From positions 1 to 52,070 of the forward strand of contig MEDY01000211.1 of assembly GCA_001724265.1 (NCBI GenBank): 52,070 nt of DNA, read 5' to 3'. Origin of the DNA: Rhizaria sp. SCN 62-66 (Eukaryota > Rhizaria, unplaced). Positions 1 through 15,000 of the stretch are shown one piece after another. The position numbers and the translations under genes are program-made. How positions within the stretch are numbered: the first letter of the stretch is position 1; every line of letters starts with the position of its first letter. The notes below the pieces were generated by a model that worked only from the letters and a program-made list of their open reading frames with translations, did no database searches and was not told the origin of the DNA.

Positions 1-1
1 C

Positions 2-3000
2 CGCGCCGACGCCGCGCAGCTGGCGGCGCCGTGGCGGCCGCCGCGCGGCTTCGAGGCGCGCAACGCGGTCGACTCCACTGACGCCGACGCCGCCGCGCTT
101 GAGGAGGCGCTGGCCGCCCCGCCTGCGGCGCGGCTGAGCCACGGCGCGCGCGCCGCCACGGCCGCCGCACAGGAGCTCGCCGTCAGCGCGGGCGGCTCGG
201 GCAGCGCCGCGCTGGAGGAGGCCGACATGTCCGGGCTTGCGCAGGGCGTGCGCGCGCTGCAGCGCCGCGGCAGCGCCGAGTTGGCTCCGCCCTCGCCGCG
301 ACGCGGCTCCGTGGCCGACGCCGCTGACGGCGCCAACGCGGCCGCGGGCGACGCGGGCGTGCTCTCGGCGACGGCGCAGTCGACCACGCTGCCCAGCGCG
401 AGAGACTTCCTCGCCGCGCTGGCCGCCAACGCCGCCGCGGGCGCCGCGGTGCTGGAGCGCTCCGCACGCGGGATGCCGCTGGGCGCGCATCGCGAGCACC
501 CGTTCGCCGCTGCCGCTGACCCGGCCGGCGGCGGCGGCGTCCTGGCCCGCGCGACGGCGCCGCGCGCGGTGCGGCTGCCGGTGCGTCCGCTGCCGTACGG
601 GTTCGTCACAGCCGGTGACCGCGCCGTGGCCGCGCAGGTTGCCGCGCTGCGCACCGCTGCTGTGGCCGCCGCGGCGGACGTTATTGACACCGTGACCACG
701 GCCGCGGCGGCCAACGCCGGCAGTACTGCAACCGAGACAGAGCCCGCAGCACTGATGCCGCCGCGCCTCGCCCTGTCGCGCGCTGAGGCGCCCGCCGCTG
801 CGGCGCTGCGCGCTGCGATCGGCGGAAACCACGGCCTGACCGGCGCGGCGCCGGCGCTGGGCACGCTGCGGCAGCGCGAGCAGCGGCTGCTGATGAGCGG
901 CGCGGCCGCTGCGCTGCAGGTGCTGTTTCCCGCGACGCCCGACACGCCGGACCTCTCGCTGCCCACCGTGCAATTGCTGCTGCTCCAGAAGGACGGCGCG
1001 ACGGCCGAGTCTTCCGCTGGCGCCGTGGGAGATGCTGCGCCCCACAACGGCGGCGCCGCCGATGCCGCCGACGAGAGCGACGGGGACGTGGAGCAGGAGG
1101 CGGATCCTGAGGCCGAGGCTGCCGACGCCGCCGTGCGCGGCCAGTCGCTCGCGGCTTACATGGACCAGCCTGGCTCGGATGAGGAGGCACTGCGGCTGCC
1201 CCCCGGCGCGACGGTGAGCACGCCGTTTCCCATGCCGCCGCCGCGCGCTGCGGCCGCGGGGTCACCCGCGCTGACGCCGCTGACGGAGGCCACGGCCACG
1301 GGCGGCATCGCAGTGCCCGTCCAGGCGCCCGCCCGCGTGCGCGGCGTCGGCGCGCCCGTGCCCGCGCTGCCGCGCCTCGCGATGCCTGAGCCAAGCCAGT
1401 CAACCGCACTGGTTCCCGGCGCGTTGTTGCCGCCCCTTGCGCTCAGCGACTCTGCCCGCGGCTCTGCGCGTGGCACAGCGCGGGCCACCTCTCGCACAAC
1501 GCTTCTGGATCGTGCACCCGTTGAAAAGCCCGCGTTTGAGGCTTCGGTTGCGATGTCCGCATTGGCAGCGTCCAAGGTGCGCCCCAACAAAGCTTCTTTT
1601 TACCCCTCGACGCTGCTCACTGTTCCCGCAGATCCGTTGGTTGCGGCGCAGTCTGCCGCGACTTCTGCTCGCGTGCGTACGACTGCTGCGGCAGCTGCGC
1701 GCGCTGCCGCAGCCGCTAAACAGCGCTCTGGGGCCGTCGCTATCGACCCCCGCGCAGTCGCAGCCGCCTTTGCCGCATCTGCCGAGGCGGAGGCGCTCGC
1801 CTTGAGGGCTGCAGTGGCGGCGTTGCCCGCTGGTGACCACCATCGCGCCGTGCCCACCGCTACGTTTGCCACGGGTGCGCTTGTGCCTTTCGCTGCTGAT
1901 GGGCCTTCGTCTGCTCGCGCGGGCACGCGCAATGACATTGCCGCCGCTGCCGAGGCCGCGCTGGTGTCCTCGGGCAGCATTTCGCACTCGGCCGGCGCTG
2001 GTGTGGGGATCACAACCAACCGTGTCAGCAGTGCAGTCGAGGCCGAGATGGGCGACTATCGCTCTCCGATGGTGTTTGTGCAGGCCAAGCTCGCGGAGCT
2101 GTTGGGAGAGGCGCGCGCGCCCTGGGCCAACGGCACTAACTCCTCTTGGCAGCCGCGGGCGATGCCAGCTAACGCAGGTGACGACCGTGCTTTCCTGACG
2201 CAGCTGACAGATGATGCTGAGCGCAAACGGCTGATCTTCGGCGACACCCCCCTTGGCTCGGCCACCGCAGCTGCTGCTGTTGCTGCCGGCGGACTGACTG
2301 AGCCTGCTGCAGAACTCGACGATGACGGCGCTCTGCTGTCAACATTGCACTCGACCGCTGCACGCGCTCACGCGCTCGTTGACTTGCTGGAGATTGGTCT
2401 CCGTGCTCGCCTTGGACTGCGGGCTACCGCCGCGACTGCAGTTCTGGCTGACCCCAACGTTGCCGCTCCGACGGCCGCCGCCTCTTTGTTCCCCGACAAG
2501 ATTGCGGACCCTTACGAGCTGCCGGCACACACTACTGCTCGCGCCTCGACGTCGGCCGCCGCGCTCGCGGGCTCGGGTTCTGCTGGCGCCGTCACAGCAG
2601 CGGTATCAATCGATCCGCGTTACACTGTGGTGCCTGCAGCAACGCTCGCAGCTGCGGCCCTTTCCTCCGCCGCAGCTACTGGCGCGCGCCTGGAGCCCGA
2701 GAGCGGTCTCGTCGACGCTGGAACCGTGCTCACCGACGGCGCTGGCGACGTGTGGCGTGACGCGGCGGGCGACCCCTGCCACGGCGACCTGCTGCTGCGC
2801 GTATCCGGGCTTGCGGAGGCCGGCGCAGCGGACGACGACACACCCGCCGATGCTGCCGCCGTCGCCGCAGCAGATGCCGGGCTTGTGGAGCTGTGCACTG
2901 ACCCCGCGCTGCTGGACGCCGCCGTCTGCGCGATCTTCTCTGAACTGCGTGAGGCCGTGTTCTCGCGCGAGCACCTGGAGGTCACCGGTGTCGCTGACTC

Positions 3001-6000
3001 TGTGGCGGATGACGCGCGTTCTGTGTCTTCCGCTGCAAATGCTGCCGCAGCGCGTGTGGCCGCTGTCACTGCTTCTGCGGAGGTCGCCCTTGCACAGCAG
3101 CTGCGCGCCGCCGCTGCTAACGATGCGGCTAATGCACGGGATGCGGCAGCCATGCGCGCCGACGTACTGGCATCCGCAGCGCGCGAGGCACAGTGGCAAG
3201 CGCCAGAGCTTCCAGGCGTTTTCCATACCGAGGACGCCTTTGCCGCTACAAATGCCGCCAAGCGACAGGGCTTTGCGGCCACGAGCACCGCTCTCGTTGA
3301 CCTGGACGCACCGAACCCGGCGCCCGTGCAGGCCCCCGCGCCGCCCGCTGCGCCGTCGCGCGTGCGGTTGCTGCCTGTGCCGCATTTCGCCGTTGCACAC
3401 CGCCTTGCTGCTGCGCTCCGCGGGCTCGAGCGCGAGTCGGCTACGGCGGCGGCGGAGGTCGCTCGTTTGGAGGAGGCTGAACACACACAGGAGCAGGAGC
3501 TGCAGTGGCGCTCCGCGTGGCGTGCGAAGAAAGACCTCCAACTGCAGCTGTACCGGCGCGGTGAGGCGGGGCTACTAGAGGAGCTCGCGCTCATTGCGCG
3601 CATTGACGCCGACACGCGCCAGGAGGTTGCGCAGCTTGCGCAAGACAACTTGCAGCTGCTTCAGGGCTACACGCGGCCCGGGCTTGTGCTGGGTGGAGCT
3701 GCGGAGCGCGAGTGGCGTCTGAGGCTCGTCGACGGACACATGTATCCACCGTCTTCCAGCTCCGATTCTGAGGGTGGCGACGATGAGGGTGACGAGGCTG
3801 ATGCGAAGACGAGTGCTAGTCAGCGGCCCGCCCGACATTTGTCGTCGACGATTGGCCACACGCTCTACGATGTGTACCGTCGCCTGTTACGGCAACGTAC
3901 AGAGCACGCCACGCTTGACTGTGAGCTTGCTCTGGCCACTCAAGAACGCGACGCTCTGCTGCTCCGCTTCGAGGCATTGTCGACTCTTACAGCGCAGACG
4001 TTGGTGCACCTCACTCCGCGTGCCATCGTGCCTGCAGCACTCCCCGTGCTACCTGCTTCTGTTGCACGCACTCTTGAGTCCAACGCCACGCCTGGCTCTG
4101 CCCCCGCTCATTCAGCTGGCGCCTCAGGTTGGTCGTCCCAGTCGCCATTCTCCCAGACGCCCTCCTTGTCCGTTGCGAACCCTGCAGCTAACAACGCACA
4201 AAACAAGACCATCACGACGGCGGCGCTCGAGTGGGCTGACGCTCAGGCTGCGCGCTGGGACCGCTGGATGCGGCGCGCGTTTCCGTCTCTGCTGCCGACG
4301 GCCGGAGAGGAGGCTCTGGAGCTCCCGCGTTACTACGCACTTATGCGCCGCCGCATGTTGCGGCAGGCTCATGCTGACGCCGCGCGGCGCACGCGTGCGC
4401 AGGTGCTGACGCAGCAGCTTGCATCGCAGCAGCGCACGGCCGAGGCAGCGGGTTCCCTCAGTGCTGCCTCTTCGTTCGGCGCGCGGAGTGGCGTAATGAC
4501 TCGCAACACCAGTGCCACCGCGATCTCCCTCGCACACGCACATGGACACGCTTCTGCAGCAGATGCTCAAGAGCGCAAGGACGCAACTGCTGCGGAGATT
4601 GATGCTGCGTATGCAGGTGTTGATGAACCTGAATCTGCAGTTGGAGGCGCGTTTGATCGTGCGCTCTGGCGCTGGCTTGCGCTGCGAGCTGGTGCCGCTG
4701 ACTGGGGGCTTATTGGTCTCGCCGCTCTCGATGGCACGGCTACCATTACTGGAGCTGAGCGCCCACTCGAGTCTGTGCTTGCCGCAGCTGCTCGCAACCA
4801 CGCCCGCCACACTCGCGCAGCCGCTGCCGTGTGGGCACTCAACAACTCCGGCTATGCCCCATTCTCTCCCAGAGCCTCCGACCCCTTTGACGGATACACG
4901 AGCGACAGTGGAAGCGACTGCGACGCACCTATGCCTGTGCTGATTCCCGACTTGCACGCCGATTCTTCTAGAGACGACGACACGGCTGCCGCTGCTGCTG
5001 CGGCTGCGAAGGCTGCCGCCGCGGAGCCCGCCGCAGCCACTCCTGTTCGCCGTGCCGCTGCACACGAGCTTCCTTTGTCAACGCTTCTGCAGCATGAGCG
5101 TCGCATGCAGGCGGCCCCAGCCAGTGACGCGTCCAACGCGCTGCGTTTGCCTGGCGAGGAGGAAGGTGAGGCCGCGCCGATGCGGCTGCCTCCGCCTATC
5201 GCGATGCACCGCCGCACCTCTCTCTCGCACCTGGCCACCGCTGCGGCTGCTGCGGCCGCCGCGACGGCAGCAGCTGCCGCCGCGGCTGCCGCTGGTTCGA
5301 GCCCTCACGCCGGGTCTGCTGCCTCCGCTGGTGCCGCGTTTGGTGGTCGTAACAGCAGTTCCTCAGGGTCATTCTTTGGCAACCCACCCGCCCTCGCTCA
5401 AGGGCTAGGTCGTCGTAACTCAGTGTCTCTTGCTCTGGCCGCTGATGCCGCTGCTGCCGCCGCTGCAGCCGCCGCTGCAGCAGCCGCGTCGCCGTCTTCC
5501 CAAGCTCCGCCCGTCGAACCGAGGCGTGAGCGTGCCGCTCCCCGCGCATTGCGCGCTCGTGCGCCGCGGTCGAGACGTGCGGCCGCAAGCCGCCGTGGGC
5601 AGCAAATTGCGGGCAGGCGCCGGTCTGTGGCGTCGAGCTCTGAGAGCGGAAGCTCCAGCGGTGACCAAGACGACGATGATGACGACGAAGTCATTGACGC
5701 CGCCGAGGCCGCGGTGCTTGCGTCTGAGGGCGCTGAGCACGCCGCGCTTGCCGCGCAGCTGTTGCGTCCCGGACTGACGCGCCCGCGTCCGCCCACTGGC
5801 TCCACCGTGCCCACTCTCGGCGCGCTGGCTGGAGCGAACCGCAGCGGCACGATGCCGCCGCTCCCAAGCGCTGGCGGCCGCTCCGTGCGTCTGCGTCCCC
5901 GCGGCGCCGCTGCACCTGAGACTGTAGCCGCTGCGCTTGTGGCGCAACCGGCTGGCTTAAGCACCCCGGGCCGCCGCTCTTTATCGGCCGCATCTGGCGG

Positions 6001-9000
6001 GACACCCGCGCAGTCGCAGCCACCTACGCCCTCGGGGTCGACGACGCCTCGCGTGCCCGGCGCTCTGCAAGCGTTCACCAAGCGACCCAGTCTTTTTGCC
6101 TCTGCTGAGGCGCTGGCGCTCGCACAGACGGCGCTTCTCGCCGGCAGCACTGCGCGCCCAAGCGTCTTCGGCGCACTCGCACGCACGGCAGCACCTGGCG
6201 CCGCCGTGACCGTAAACCCGGGCACATGGCACTCGCCTGCTTTGGCTGTCGCCGTTAGAAACCTTACGAAGCGCGCGATCCGGCGGCTGCGCGAGGCGAC
6301 GCCGTGGCACCAAGCGATGCTACTGACTTCAGCGACAGAGGCTGCAGCTGCAGCTAGTACTGTGGCGAACACTGGTGGCACCGTTGTGCTGACCACCGCT
6401 GCTGGGAAGATTGCTGCTGACACTGCGGCCACCGCGGCCGCCGACGCTGCTGTTGTCCGTGCGCTTGACAACGAGGTTGCCGCCGCGGCTGCCGGAGCTG
6501 CGGACGCGGCGTCGGTGGCGCTGGGCCGCTCCCGTCATCGCGATGCTACGTCTGTCTTCATTGAGAATGAAGACTCGACGCGTGTTCACGGCGCCCAGGC
6601 CGTTGAGGCGTCGACCATTGCGGTGACGACTGCGTTGCAGGCATGGGACGATGCCGCAGCTGCCGCTGCTGCATCTGTAACCGTCACGGATGCCGAACCC
6701 CCTGCAAGCTTTCTTCCTGCGTTGTCTCATTCTGCCGCTGTCGAGACCTCTTCACAGGCACATTCACGGCCGCCAACCCGCCCTGGCACTGCAGCTGGCG
6801 CAGGCGTCCCCTCATCCTCTCAACTCGACGCTGCAGAGCAGGCACTTGCTGCGCAGGCGCTGATTGCTGTGATCCGGCAACCGGGCCTGCTCAACGCGCC
6901 TCTGTCTGCCTCGCCTTTCGCTGTCATGCCGAACACGCCGAAGCCTGCTGGGGACGGCGGCTTTCCGTTGCTTCTCTCACCACGCGCGTCGATGACAAGT
7001 CCTCTGGCTCCTTTGCTCCAGCTGGCCGCTTCCGCCGCCGCTGCTCCGACCGCCGCTACTGCCGAGCAGACTACGGCGAGAGCGTCGTTTTTTACGCAAA
7101 TGGCACAGGTTGCTCCAACCGAGCAGCGTTCAACCGAATCACGGGCTGCGGCTGTCATCCCTCGCTCGTTGCTGCCGCTGTTGCCGCCGCAGATGGTGCT
7201 GTTGATGCGTGCGGTGCCGACGCTGCCGCTCGCCGCCGCGCTTGCAAAGTTGGTGTCTCCAGCTCCTCTACCCGCCGCTTCGGTCACAGCCGCCTCCTCA
7301 GGTGCTGCTGCCGCTGCCGCACTTTCCGCGGCATCAACTGCTGGTGGAATTGGCTATGGTACCCCCGGCCAGCAGCGACGCTCGATGGTGCAGCGGCCGT
7401 CTATGGTGCGCTCATCGACCGTGGGCCTTGCGCCCACGCCAGTGCCCATGACACCAGCTGTTTCTTTGCAGCCGCCCACACCAATGACCACAACCGCACC
7501 TGCACTCGCTGCACCTACGCTTACAAGCGTTGCCTCCAACAGCGCCGTGTTGTCTGTCACTGTCTCTCAGCTTCCCAGACTACCTACCTCGCTGCCGCCG
7601 GCTGTCACCTTGCTTGTGAGCGCTGCGCGCTTGACTCTCTTGCGCGCCGCTTCTGTGCTTGTGACTCGATCCACTGGAGGCAAGGGCCGCGCTGCAGCTG
7701 CTGCGCGCGCCAAAGCTGCACTTCAAGCTGTTTCTGTCAACGTGGATGCTGCCGCTGCAAACGCAACTCACGGCAAGGATGCGAGTCTGTCGCCCTCACC
7801 ACGCCGCTCAAGTCTTGCTGATCTGCGATCTCCCAACGCGCCGCTAACGCCCACTTCTGGCGCGACACCAGCCGCGGGTTCTCACCCCACACAGTCTCCT
7901 GCCGCAGTCGGTTCCTCGAGCGCTAGTGCTCGCGGTCCAATGCTGCCTCCGCTCGTTGCAGCGGCTGTGACAGCTGCTATGGCGTCTGCCCTTGGCTTGC
8001 CTCTTCCGTCCATTGAGGTGAGATCTTCTATGAGGCCGACAGTGAGCGCCCTCGAGACGGCAGTTGCTGCACTTGACGCGGCCGCAGCTGCAGCAGCACC
8101 TGCCGAATCTACCTTGCAGACTGCGACTGCGCAAGGCTCTGTTGCCCTAAGCACATCCAAGTCAGCGTCTCAACGCGCGGCGCAGCGTGCGTCCGCTGGT
8201 CCTGCTGCTGCGCTTGCTGTCGTGGCTACTGCTGTCCGAGCACTCTTGCCACAAGCTGCGCCTGCCAACACTGCCATTTCATCTGGCGTTAACAGTGGCT
8301 TTTCAACCACTCCTAGTTCCGTGCCCGCCTTTGGCTGGGGTAGTGCTGCACCAACGCCTCTGGCAAGCTCAACGGCGGCTTCCTCTGATTCCAGCTCTGT
8401 GGGCCCGCTGTCACCGCGCCATCGTCGTAACGCCAGCAACGATTCCGCCGCAACGCCTGCGTCCGCAATGCACTCACCGGCGGCAGCCGGCGGGCTTGCA
8501 CTTGTTGCCGGCAGCGTTGGCGTTGCAGCGGCACTTGCAGCGGCGCTTGGCGTGCGTCTCGGTGGCCATTCGCGTCGGCCTTCACAGTCGGGCATCGTTG
8601 GCCCCTTGTCTCCCTCGCGTGGCCGCAGCAAGTCGCCTTCCGCGGCTGCTGCTGCTGCAGCGGCGGCAGGAGGACTTACGACGCCTGGTGTTGATCGTTC
8701 GCGCACAGTCAAGTCACCGCGTGCGCCTCCGACTGGCGCCGCGCCGACACCCAGCGCCGGCCGCACAGCCTTCACTTTTGATCTGCCTGAGACGGGCGCT
8801 CCACCGCTTGCTCGGGCGTCGTCAGTGGCTGACAGTGTCAGTTCGCCACGCTCCCGCCGAGGAGGCGTGCACGGCGGGGCTACGCCGCTCGCGATTTCTT
8901 CGCCGCGCTCTGGCGCCACTACTTCGACTCGCGCCGCACACGGTCATGCGCGTCGAGGGTCGGCCGCCGGTGCGACAGCCTCCGCTGCGTCGGCTGCCAA

Positions 9001-12000
9001 CCGCTTTGCTGCGCTTGAGACACTGCTCACGCGTCAGGTCAACCTGTTGCGCTACCTCCGTCGTGCACGTGCGGCCGTCGTGCTGCCGCCTCCGCCACCT
9101 CCAGTGTACTTATCGCTTCCTCTCTTGCTTGATGCCGCGCCACAGCTCGCGCCACTGTGGGCAGTTACGCTCACGCTCGTGCACGCGAACACCAACAGCC
9201 CCACGCGGGGCTCTGGGCTTGTCCTTGCCGCGCGTGCGCTTGGTTTGCCGGCTGGCTCAACTGCGCTTGCGCATATGTCGGCGCTGACCGCTGTCGCTGG
9301 CCCACTCTGGCGTGTGTTGCTGTCGGAACCTTTAGCGTCACTGCCAACACCGGCACGCGCGATTGTCACGGCGTTACTGGCCCGTTCCAATACTGTCTCA
9401 GCACGTGCGCGCGCGGCAGCAGCCGCGGCTGCGGCAACGGCGGCGTTACAGGCCCTGGAAACTGCTCGTACAGTGTCAGTGCTATTGACCGCCGAAATCG
9501 CCCTTGGTGAAGCCTGGCTCTCGACAAATCCGATGCTCGCCGCCGCAGTTACTGCTACGGAGACCACTAAGACAAATTTGTTTGTTGAAACAGGCCCTGA
9601 CTCCGACACAGATGCTGATACCGACAGTGACAGCGATGATGGTGGAACCGCGAAGCGCGCAGCAGGTTTATCTCGGCGTACGCCGACAAAGGTCAGTCGC
9701 AGCGCCATGGTCGATGCCGAAATCTCTGCATGTGTCAATGGATTTTCTGTCACATCTGCCGCTTTGTATGCTTCCGCCGACGCTCTTGCCACCGCTTTAT
9801 CACCTGCTACTGCTGACGATCGCCAGAACGCAACGCTGCCCATTCACCCGCTTGTCGCTCGCGCTTTGTCGCTGTCGACACCCTACCGCGCGCTTCACTC
9901 CGCGCGCCGCCGCGCTGCGGCCGCAGCTGTGCGCCGCGCAGCTCGTGCGCGTGCTGCAGCGGAAGCCGCCGCGACTGCTGCAGCACTCGCTGCTGCTGCC
10001 CGCAAAGCTGCCCACAAAGCTCGCGCCAAAGCCCGTGCCGCCGAAAAGCATCGCTTGCGAACGGGCGGTGCACGGAGTTCTTCCACTGCGACAGCCGCAG
10101 TTATTGACGCTGTGACTGAGGTTCCGGTTGTCGTGCCTGCGGAGGAGCCGGTGCCCACTCTGCCTGCCCCCTTGCCCGGTAGTATTGCTGCTGCCGATGC
10201 TGCCACGGCTGCCGCTGCAAGTGCGACCGAGTTCTCAGTCCGATGTGCACGGCGTCGCCGTGCTGCAGTTACGGCGCTCACGGCTCTTAACACAGCTGCG
10301 CAGGCACACGCCACATGGTGGATGTCGGTTGCTGCCGCGGCCGGTGCCCCGGTGTCTGTATCTTGGAACCAGCACTCGCGCAGTGACGACCCTGAGTTAG
10401 TCCTGCAGCGCGTCTCTGCTTCCGACGCCGACCCCGCGTGCGGTGGGGAGAGCAACATCGACATTACGCCCGACGCTGTGGGCGCCACAAACAGCGATGA
10501 CCTCAATCGTACGGGTTCCCCTCGCCCGCCCCGTCGCGCAGCCCCTCGCCGCCCTCCGACTGGTCCTTCGACCGCGGCCCTATCGCCGGCCACGCTTGCC
10601 CGTGCGCTACCTTCTGTTCCGAACCGTCCCGCGCCGCGGCGTGCGGCTCCTAGACTCGCTCCTGGCGCGACGTCGGGCACGGCGACGCTGGCTACGACTC
10701 TTGTGGTCGGGAGCATTTTTGCCGTTCAGCGCACGCCGTCACCAGTGCCTGTTAGAGAGATTCCTGCTTTGTTCCCGACCGCAGTGTTTAATTCCGTTGC
10801 AAGTGCCGTTGCCTTTGAGGAGCGCCGTGCTCGCCACCGTGACGCTCTCTGGGCTCGCATGTCTGTCACCTCGCGGTCCTTGAAGAGTGTGATGTCACAG
10901 CTGCACCGGCTGAAGTGTACGGTTCACGCAACCAGTAACGGCCATTCTGGGTCATCAAGTGCTACGCAAATGAATCCTGACGCGATGGCTTTGCTTCCTT
11001 TCCTATCGTCAGATAAATTCACCAGCGCGACTCTGCCTGCTCCCAAGGGGTCTCTTCCTCTGAGCCCTCCACCGCTGCCCCTGTCAGCTGCGCTGGTTGC
11101 CGCGGCCGAGTTTTCTGCTGTTGCGGCGGCGGCTGATCTTCAGGCGCAACGTCGCGCCCTCGCCACGCCACTGCCCACCGCTGCCACAGCCTCGGGTGCT
11201 GCTTTGGCTGCAGCTGCAACGACTGCGGCTACGGCTGGTGCGGGGCTGCAGACACTCTTGTCGCCGCCACTGCTACACGAACTTTTTGCGGCATACGTTA
11301 TCAGCAAGGCTGAGGCTGTCGCCATTGGGGCGTGTGGATCACTGCGCGACGCTGCAGACATTGGGCTGGGTACGGCAGCTTTGTCTCATCACCCGACTGA
11401 GCATGGCGTGTGGACTGTCGCTTCTAAGAAAGTTTCCGATGGTGTCGCTGTGTCCGAAGCAAAGCCGGACCTGGATGGTCAGGATGCGCTTGAGAGTGCT
11501 TTCCGCGAGCTTGCTATGATCGCTAAGAACAGCAGTAACCCTGCGGTGGCCGCTGCTGCCACAGCCGCCTCGGCTGCTCCTGAGCTCCCTACTGTACCAA
11601 CACTTACATCGATGCTTTTACAGGCTCCGCGGTTTGTACAGGCCGACTCGTCAGCCGACTCTTCAGCCTTGCCAGTTCCCGCGGTCGCTGCCTTGATTGC
11701 GACATCACTTATGCGTGCATTTGCGCAGCATGCTGTTGCGGAACCCTCACTTGCACTGATGCTTGCTTCTTTACAAGACAGCATTGCTCTTGCGGCTGCG
11801 CCTTGCGTTGCCCCAATTGCGTCTGTTTCAGCATCAGGATCTGGAATTGCAGCGAAAAAAGCTTCTAGCTCTACTGCGCCGACGACCCACGTGCATTCAA
11901 GCTCGAAGAAATCTGCAGCTGCCAGTGGTAGCGTGGCGGACTCTATTGCTGTTTCCTGTGTGATGCCGCCCCGTCGCGCTGTCCGGCACAAGTTTATGGG

Positions 12001-15000
12001 CTTAGGCACAGCGTCGGGTGTCTCGGCGGCCACCGGTGCGCCCGCTGTGTTGTGTGACGACGCGAGTGTTTTTGATGCGGATGACGACAATGATGCGGCT
12101 GCCGCGGTCGGCAGCACGCCGTGGCCGTTATCACATCTCGCGGCCGCCACCGAGGACGCATCTGCACTTGACTCAGCGATGCGCACGTGGGCCGCTGTCG
12201 CGTCTGCGCAGCTCGAGTGGGCGTTAACGACGGGCGCTGCAGCGACATCCTCCGCATTCGCGTCTGCCATGGACTCTGCTGAGGGCGTTCCCGACGTCAC
12301 TCCTGTTTGCGCACTTACCGCTGCCTTGCAGGCGAGTAAGCGTCATCGTCTATCATCGGCGCGTGGTCGTGTTGCTCCTCCGGTGCCTTCGTTCACTCCC
12401 GGATTGGGCGATGCAGGCGGTGACGGAGGTGATGGCCAGCTGCCACAGGTTCTACCACTGCCGCTTTTACGCGTACTGCTTCGGACTGTGTTCCCACTGA
12501 AGCCGCCTGCGCACATCGAGGAGCTTCTCACCGTTGCCGTGCGTGACGGTGGATTTGTGCTTCGCTGCGATGGGCCTCCGCCGTTGGCGCCTGACGGCAC
12601 ACCGCTCTTGGCCGCACAGCGCCGTGGTCGCGGCCCGCTCGGCCGCAACAGTAAGCGGAACAATGAAACCGCTGTGGCAGGTCCCGTGACAGCAGCTGTC
12701 GCCCTTGCAATTGCGTCCACAGCTGAGCGCACTCTTGTGACGCTCACAGCAAACAAGGCTGCACAAGAGGCAAACGCCGGCGTTTCTGCATCGAGTGCGT
12801 TGCTTGCTGTCCCACCACACTTGTGCGATGCTGCTGCATCTACCATCTTAGCCGCTGGTCCTGCAGAGTCTGTTAACAACGGTCCACAGCAAGGAGGACA
12901 ACAGATTCAACCCCCGCAGGCACCGTCGCTGATGGCTTCGTTGCTTGACCATCGCTCTGGCCTCACGCGTGATACATGGCACCGTCTTTTACTGCAACTT
13001 TCGCCCGCAAATGTTACACAGAGCGGACTTTCCTCGGCTGCTGCCTTGGCTCTGGAGTGCACACCTGGTGCGCATGGCTTGCTGACGACGTTGACCAAGC
13101 TGTTGGCTTGTCCACGTGTCTCGCCTGACTCTGAGGCCCGCGACAACGCTCCATCCGCCTCTTCTCGCGCTCCCACGATTGCGGCTTTGCACGAGGCTGT
13201 GTTGTCTGCTCTGGGGGGCGATCCTGCAGATCGCGCAGTTGCTGTTGGGCGACATTGGGCGTCATCGACTCGCGGCGCTGCGCGCCTTGCCGCTGCTGCC
13301 TCCCTGCGTAATCCGCTCTCGGCGCCACACTCGTCACTCGCTGCCGTCGCGCCTTCCGTCGCGCCCCCGGCCCCCGTGATGCTTGGTCGGGATATTGTGC
13401 AGGCCGGCAGCTCGCGCACTGCCGATGCCACCCGCCCCGTTACGCGCGCCGGGGCAGCTGCTCCCGGCGATGACTCTGCGTCAGACTCGGAAGCTCTTGC
13501 CGGTGACAATGGTGTGCCTGCTTCTGACTCTACTGACGGTATGGACTGGTCATGGTTTGACGCACCAAACCTTGGTCCTGAGCTGCAGACTGCTGCGCAA
13601 CGCGTGGACGCTGCAGTGCACGTGACGTACACCGCAGAGGGCACCGCAGAGGCCGCCGTGCCTGCTGTCCACGCGGCAGCTCGTACTGATTGGGAACTTG
13701 ATGAGACGTTGCTTGCAGCTGCTGAAGCCGCAGTTGCCAAGTGCACGACACGTCGTGCATTGCGTGCACTGATTACTGCCGCGACTGAGCGCGCACGTTC
13801 TTCAGTTACGTCAGCGGTTGCATCGGCACTCACCGCGAAGTCGTTTGAACTTACTCAATCTTTTGTTTATGTTGGCTCTGTGACGACACCGAACACCAGT
13901 GCCATCACGCCTAACATATCGACGAAGGCTCCTGCAGCGCCTGGGGCCGCACGTAAATCGCGGTCGTCAAATCTCTTGCAGCGCCTGTTGGTCGGTGGCG
14001 AGGGCTCTTTGGCGCCGTCCGAGGCCCGCGCTGCGTTTGAGAGCGCAGCAGCAGACGATGAAGAGCAAGCCCGTGTGCGAGTCGAGGCAGAGACGGCTGG
14101 TCTGAAGCCTGTCAGCAACACGGATGCATCAACTGGTTTTACGAACGGAAACACCCAGAAGCCTAACAACAACCCCGTAGCGCTTGCAAGAACTGTCTCC
14201 AACGCGGCCACGGCGGCGCGTATATTTACCCCTACTGGTACTTTGGGCTCACCAGTTGCAGCACCTGTCGCATCAATCGTCTGCCGTCAACCAAGTGTGC
14301 TCGACCGCGCATCATCCCTTCTGACCGTGGTTTCTATTCCAGCCTTGCTTGCGACTCCGGCCGCGTCTGGCGCTGCTCTTACGCCCACACCGTTCATGTC
14401 GTTGTTGCGTGCACAAGCGCTGACAGAGTCGTCAGACGCCGTCGCGTGCACGCTGCGCCGCTCGTTGCACATGAGCGCTACTGCCTTGCCACATTCACGG
14501 GCTGTCCGTGCGCGTGCGACGACCCGTGCTGCCGCCCGCGCCTTGGCGACACTGGCCCGCGCTGCCGCAGCTCAAAGGCTCGCGGCACTACCCGCCGCAT
14601 CACAAATGGCGTCGCTCAATGACACTGCTGCCGCAGCAGCCGCCGTTGCGCAGCCCTCACCCGTGGCTGGTGGCGAGACTGAAGCAGGATCCGCTGCCAG
14701 TGCGCCGCTACAAGCTCCTATTGTCACCGCACCAGTGACCGTCGCTCGCGCCTCGAGCCGCGCGTCAGTTTCATCAACGCCCGCGCTTGCGCCGCGCACG
14801 ATGGGATCAGTGCCTGAACTTACGCTTGCTGTGCCTGCTGCAGGTCCAGTTGCCAGCGTTGTTTCGAGTGCAACTGCATGCGTCGCCGTCTCTGCTGCGG
14901 TCGGCGCGTTGGGAGCCGCAGCTGGGCTTGCGGATGCGACATTAGTGTTGGACGCACTTGCGACTGGTGCACCTCTGCCGCCTGCGGTGACTGATTGCGC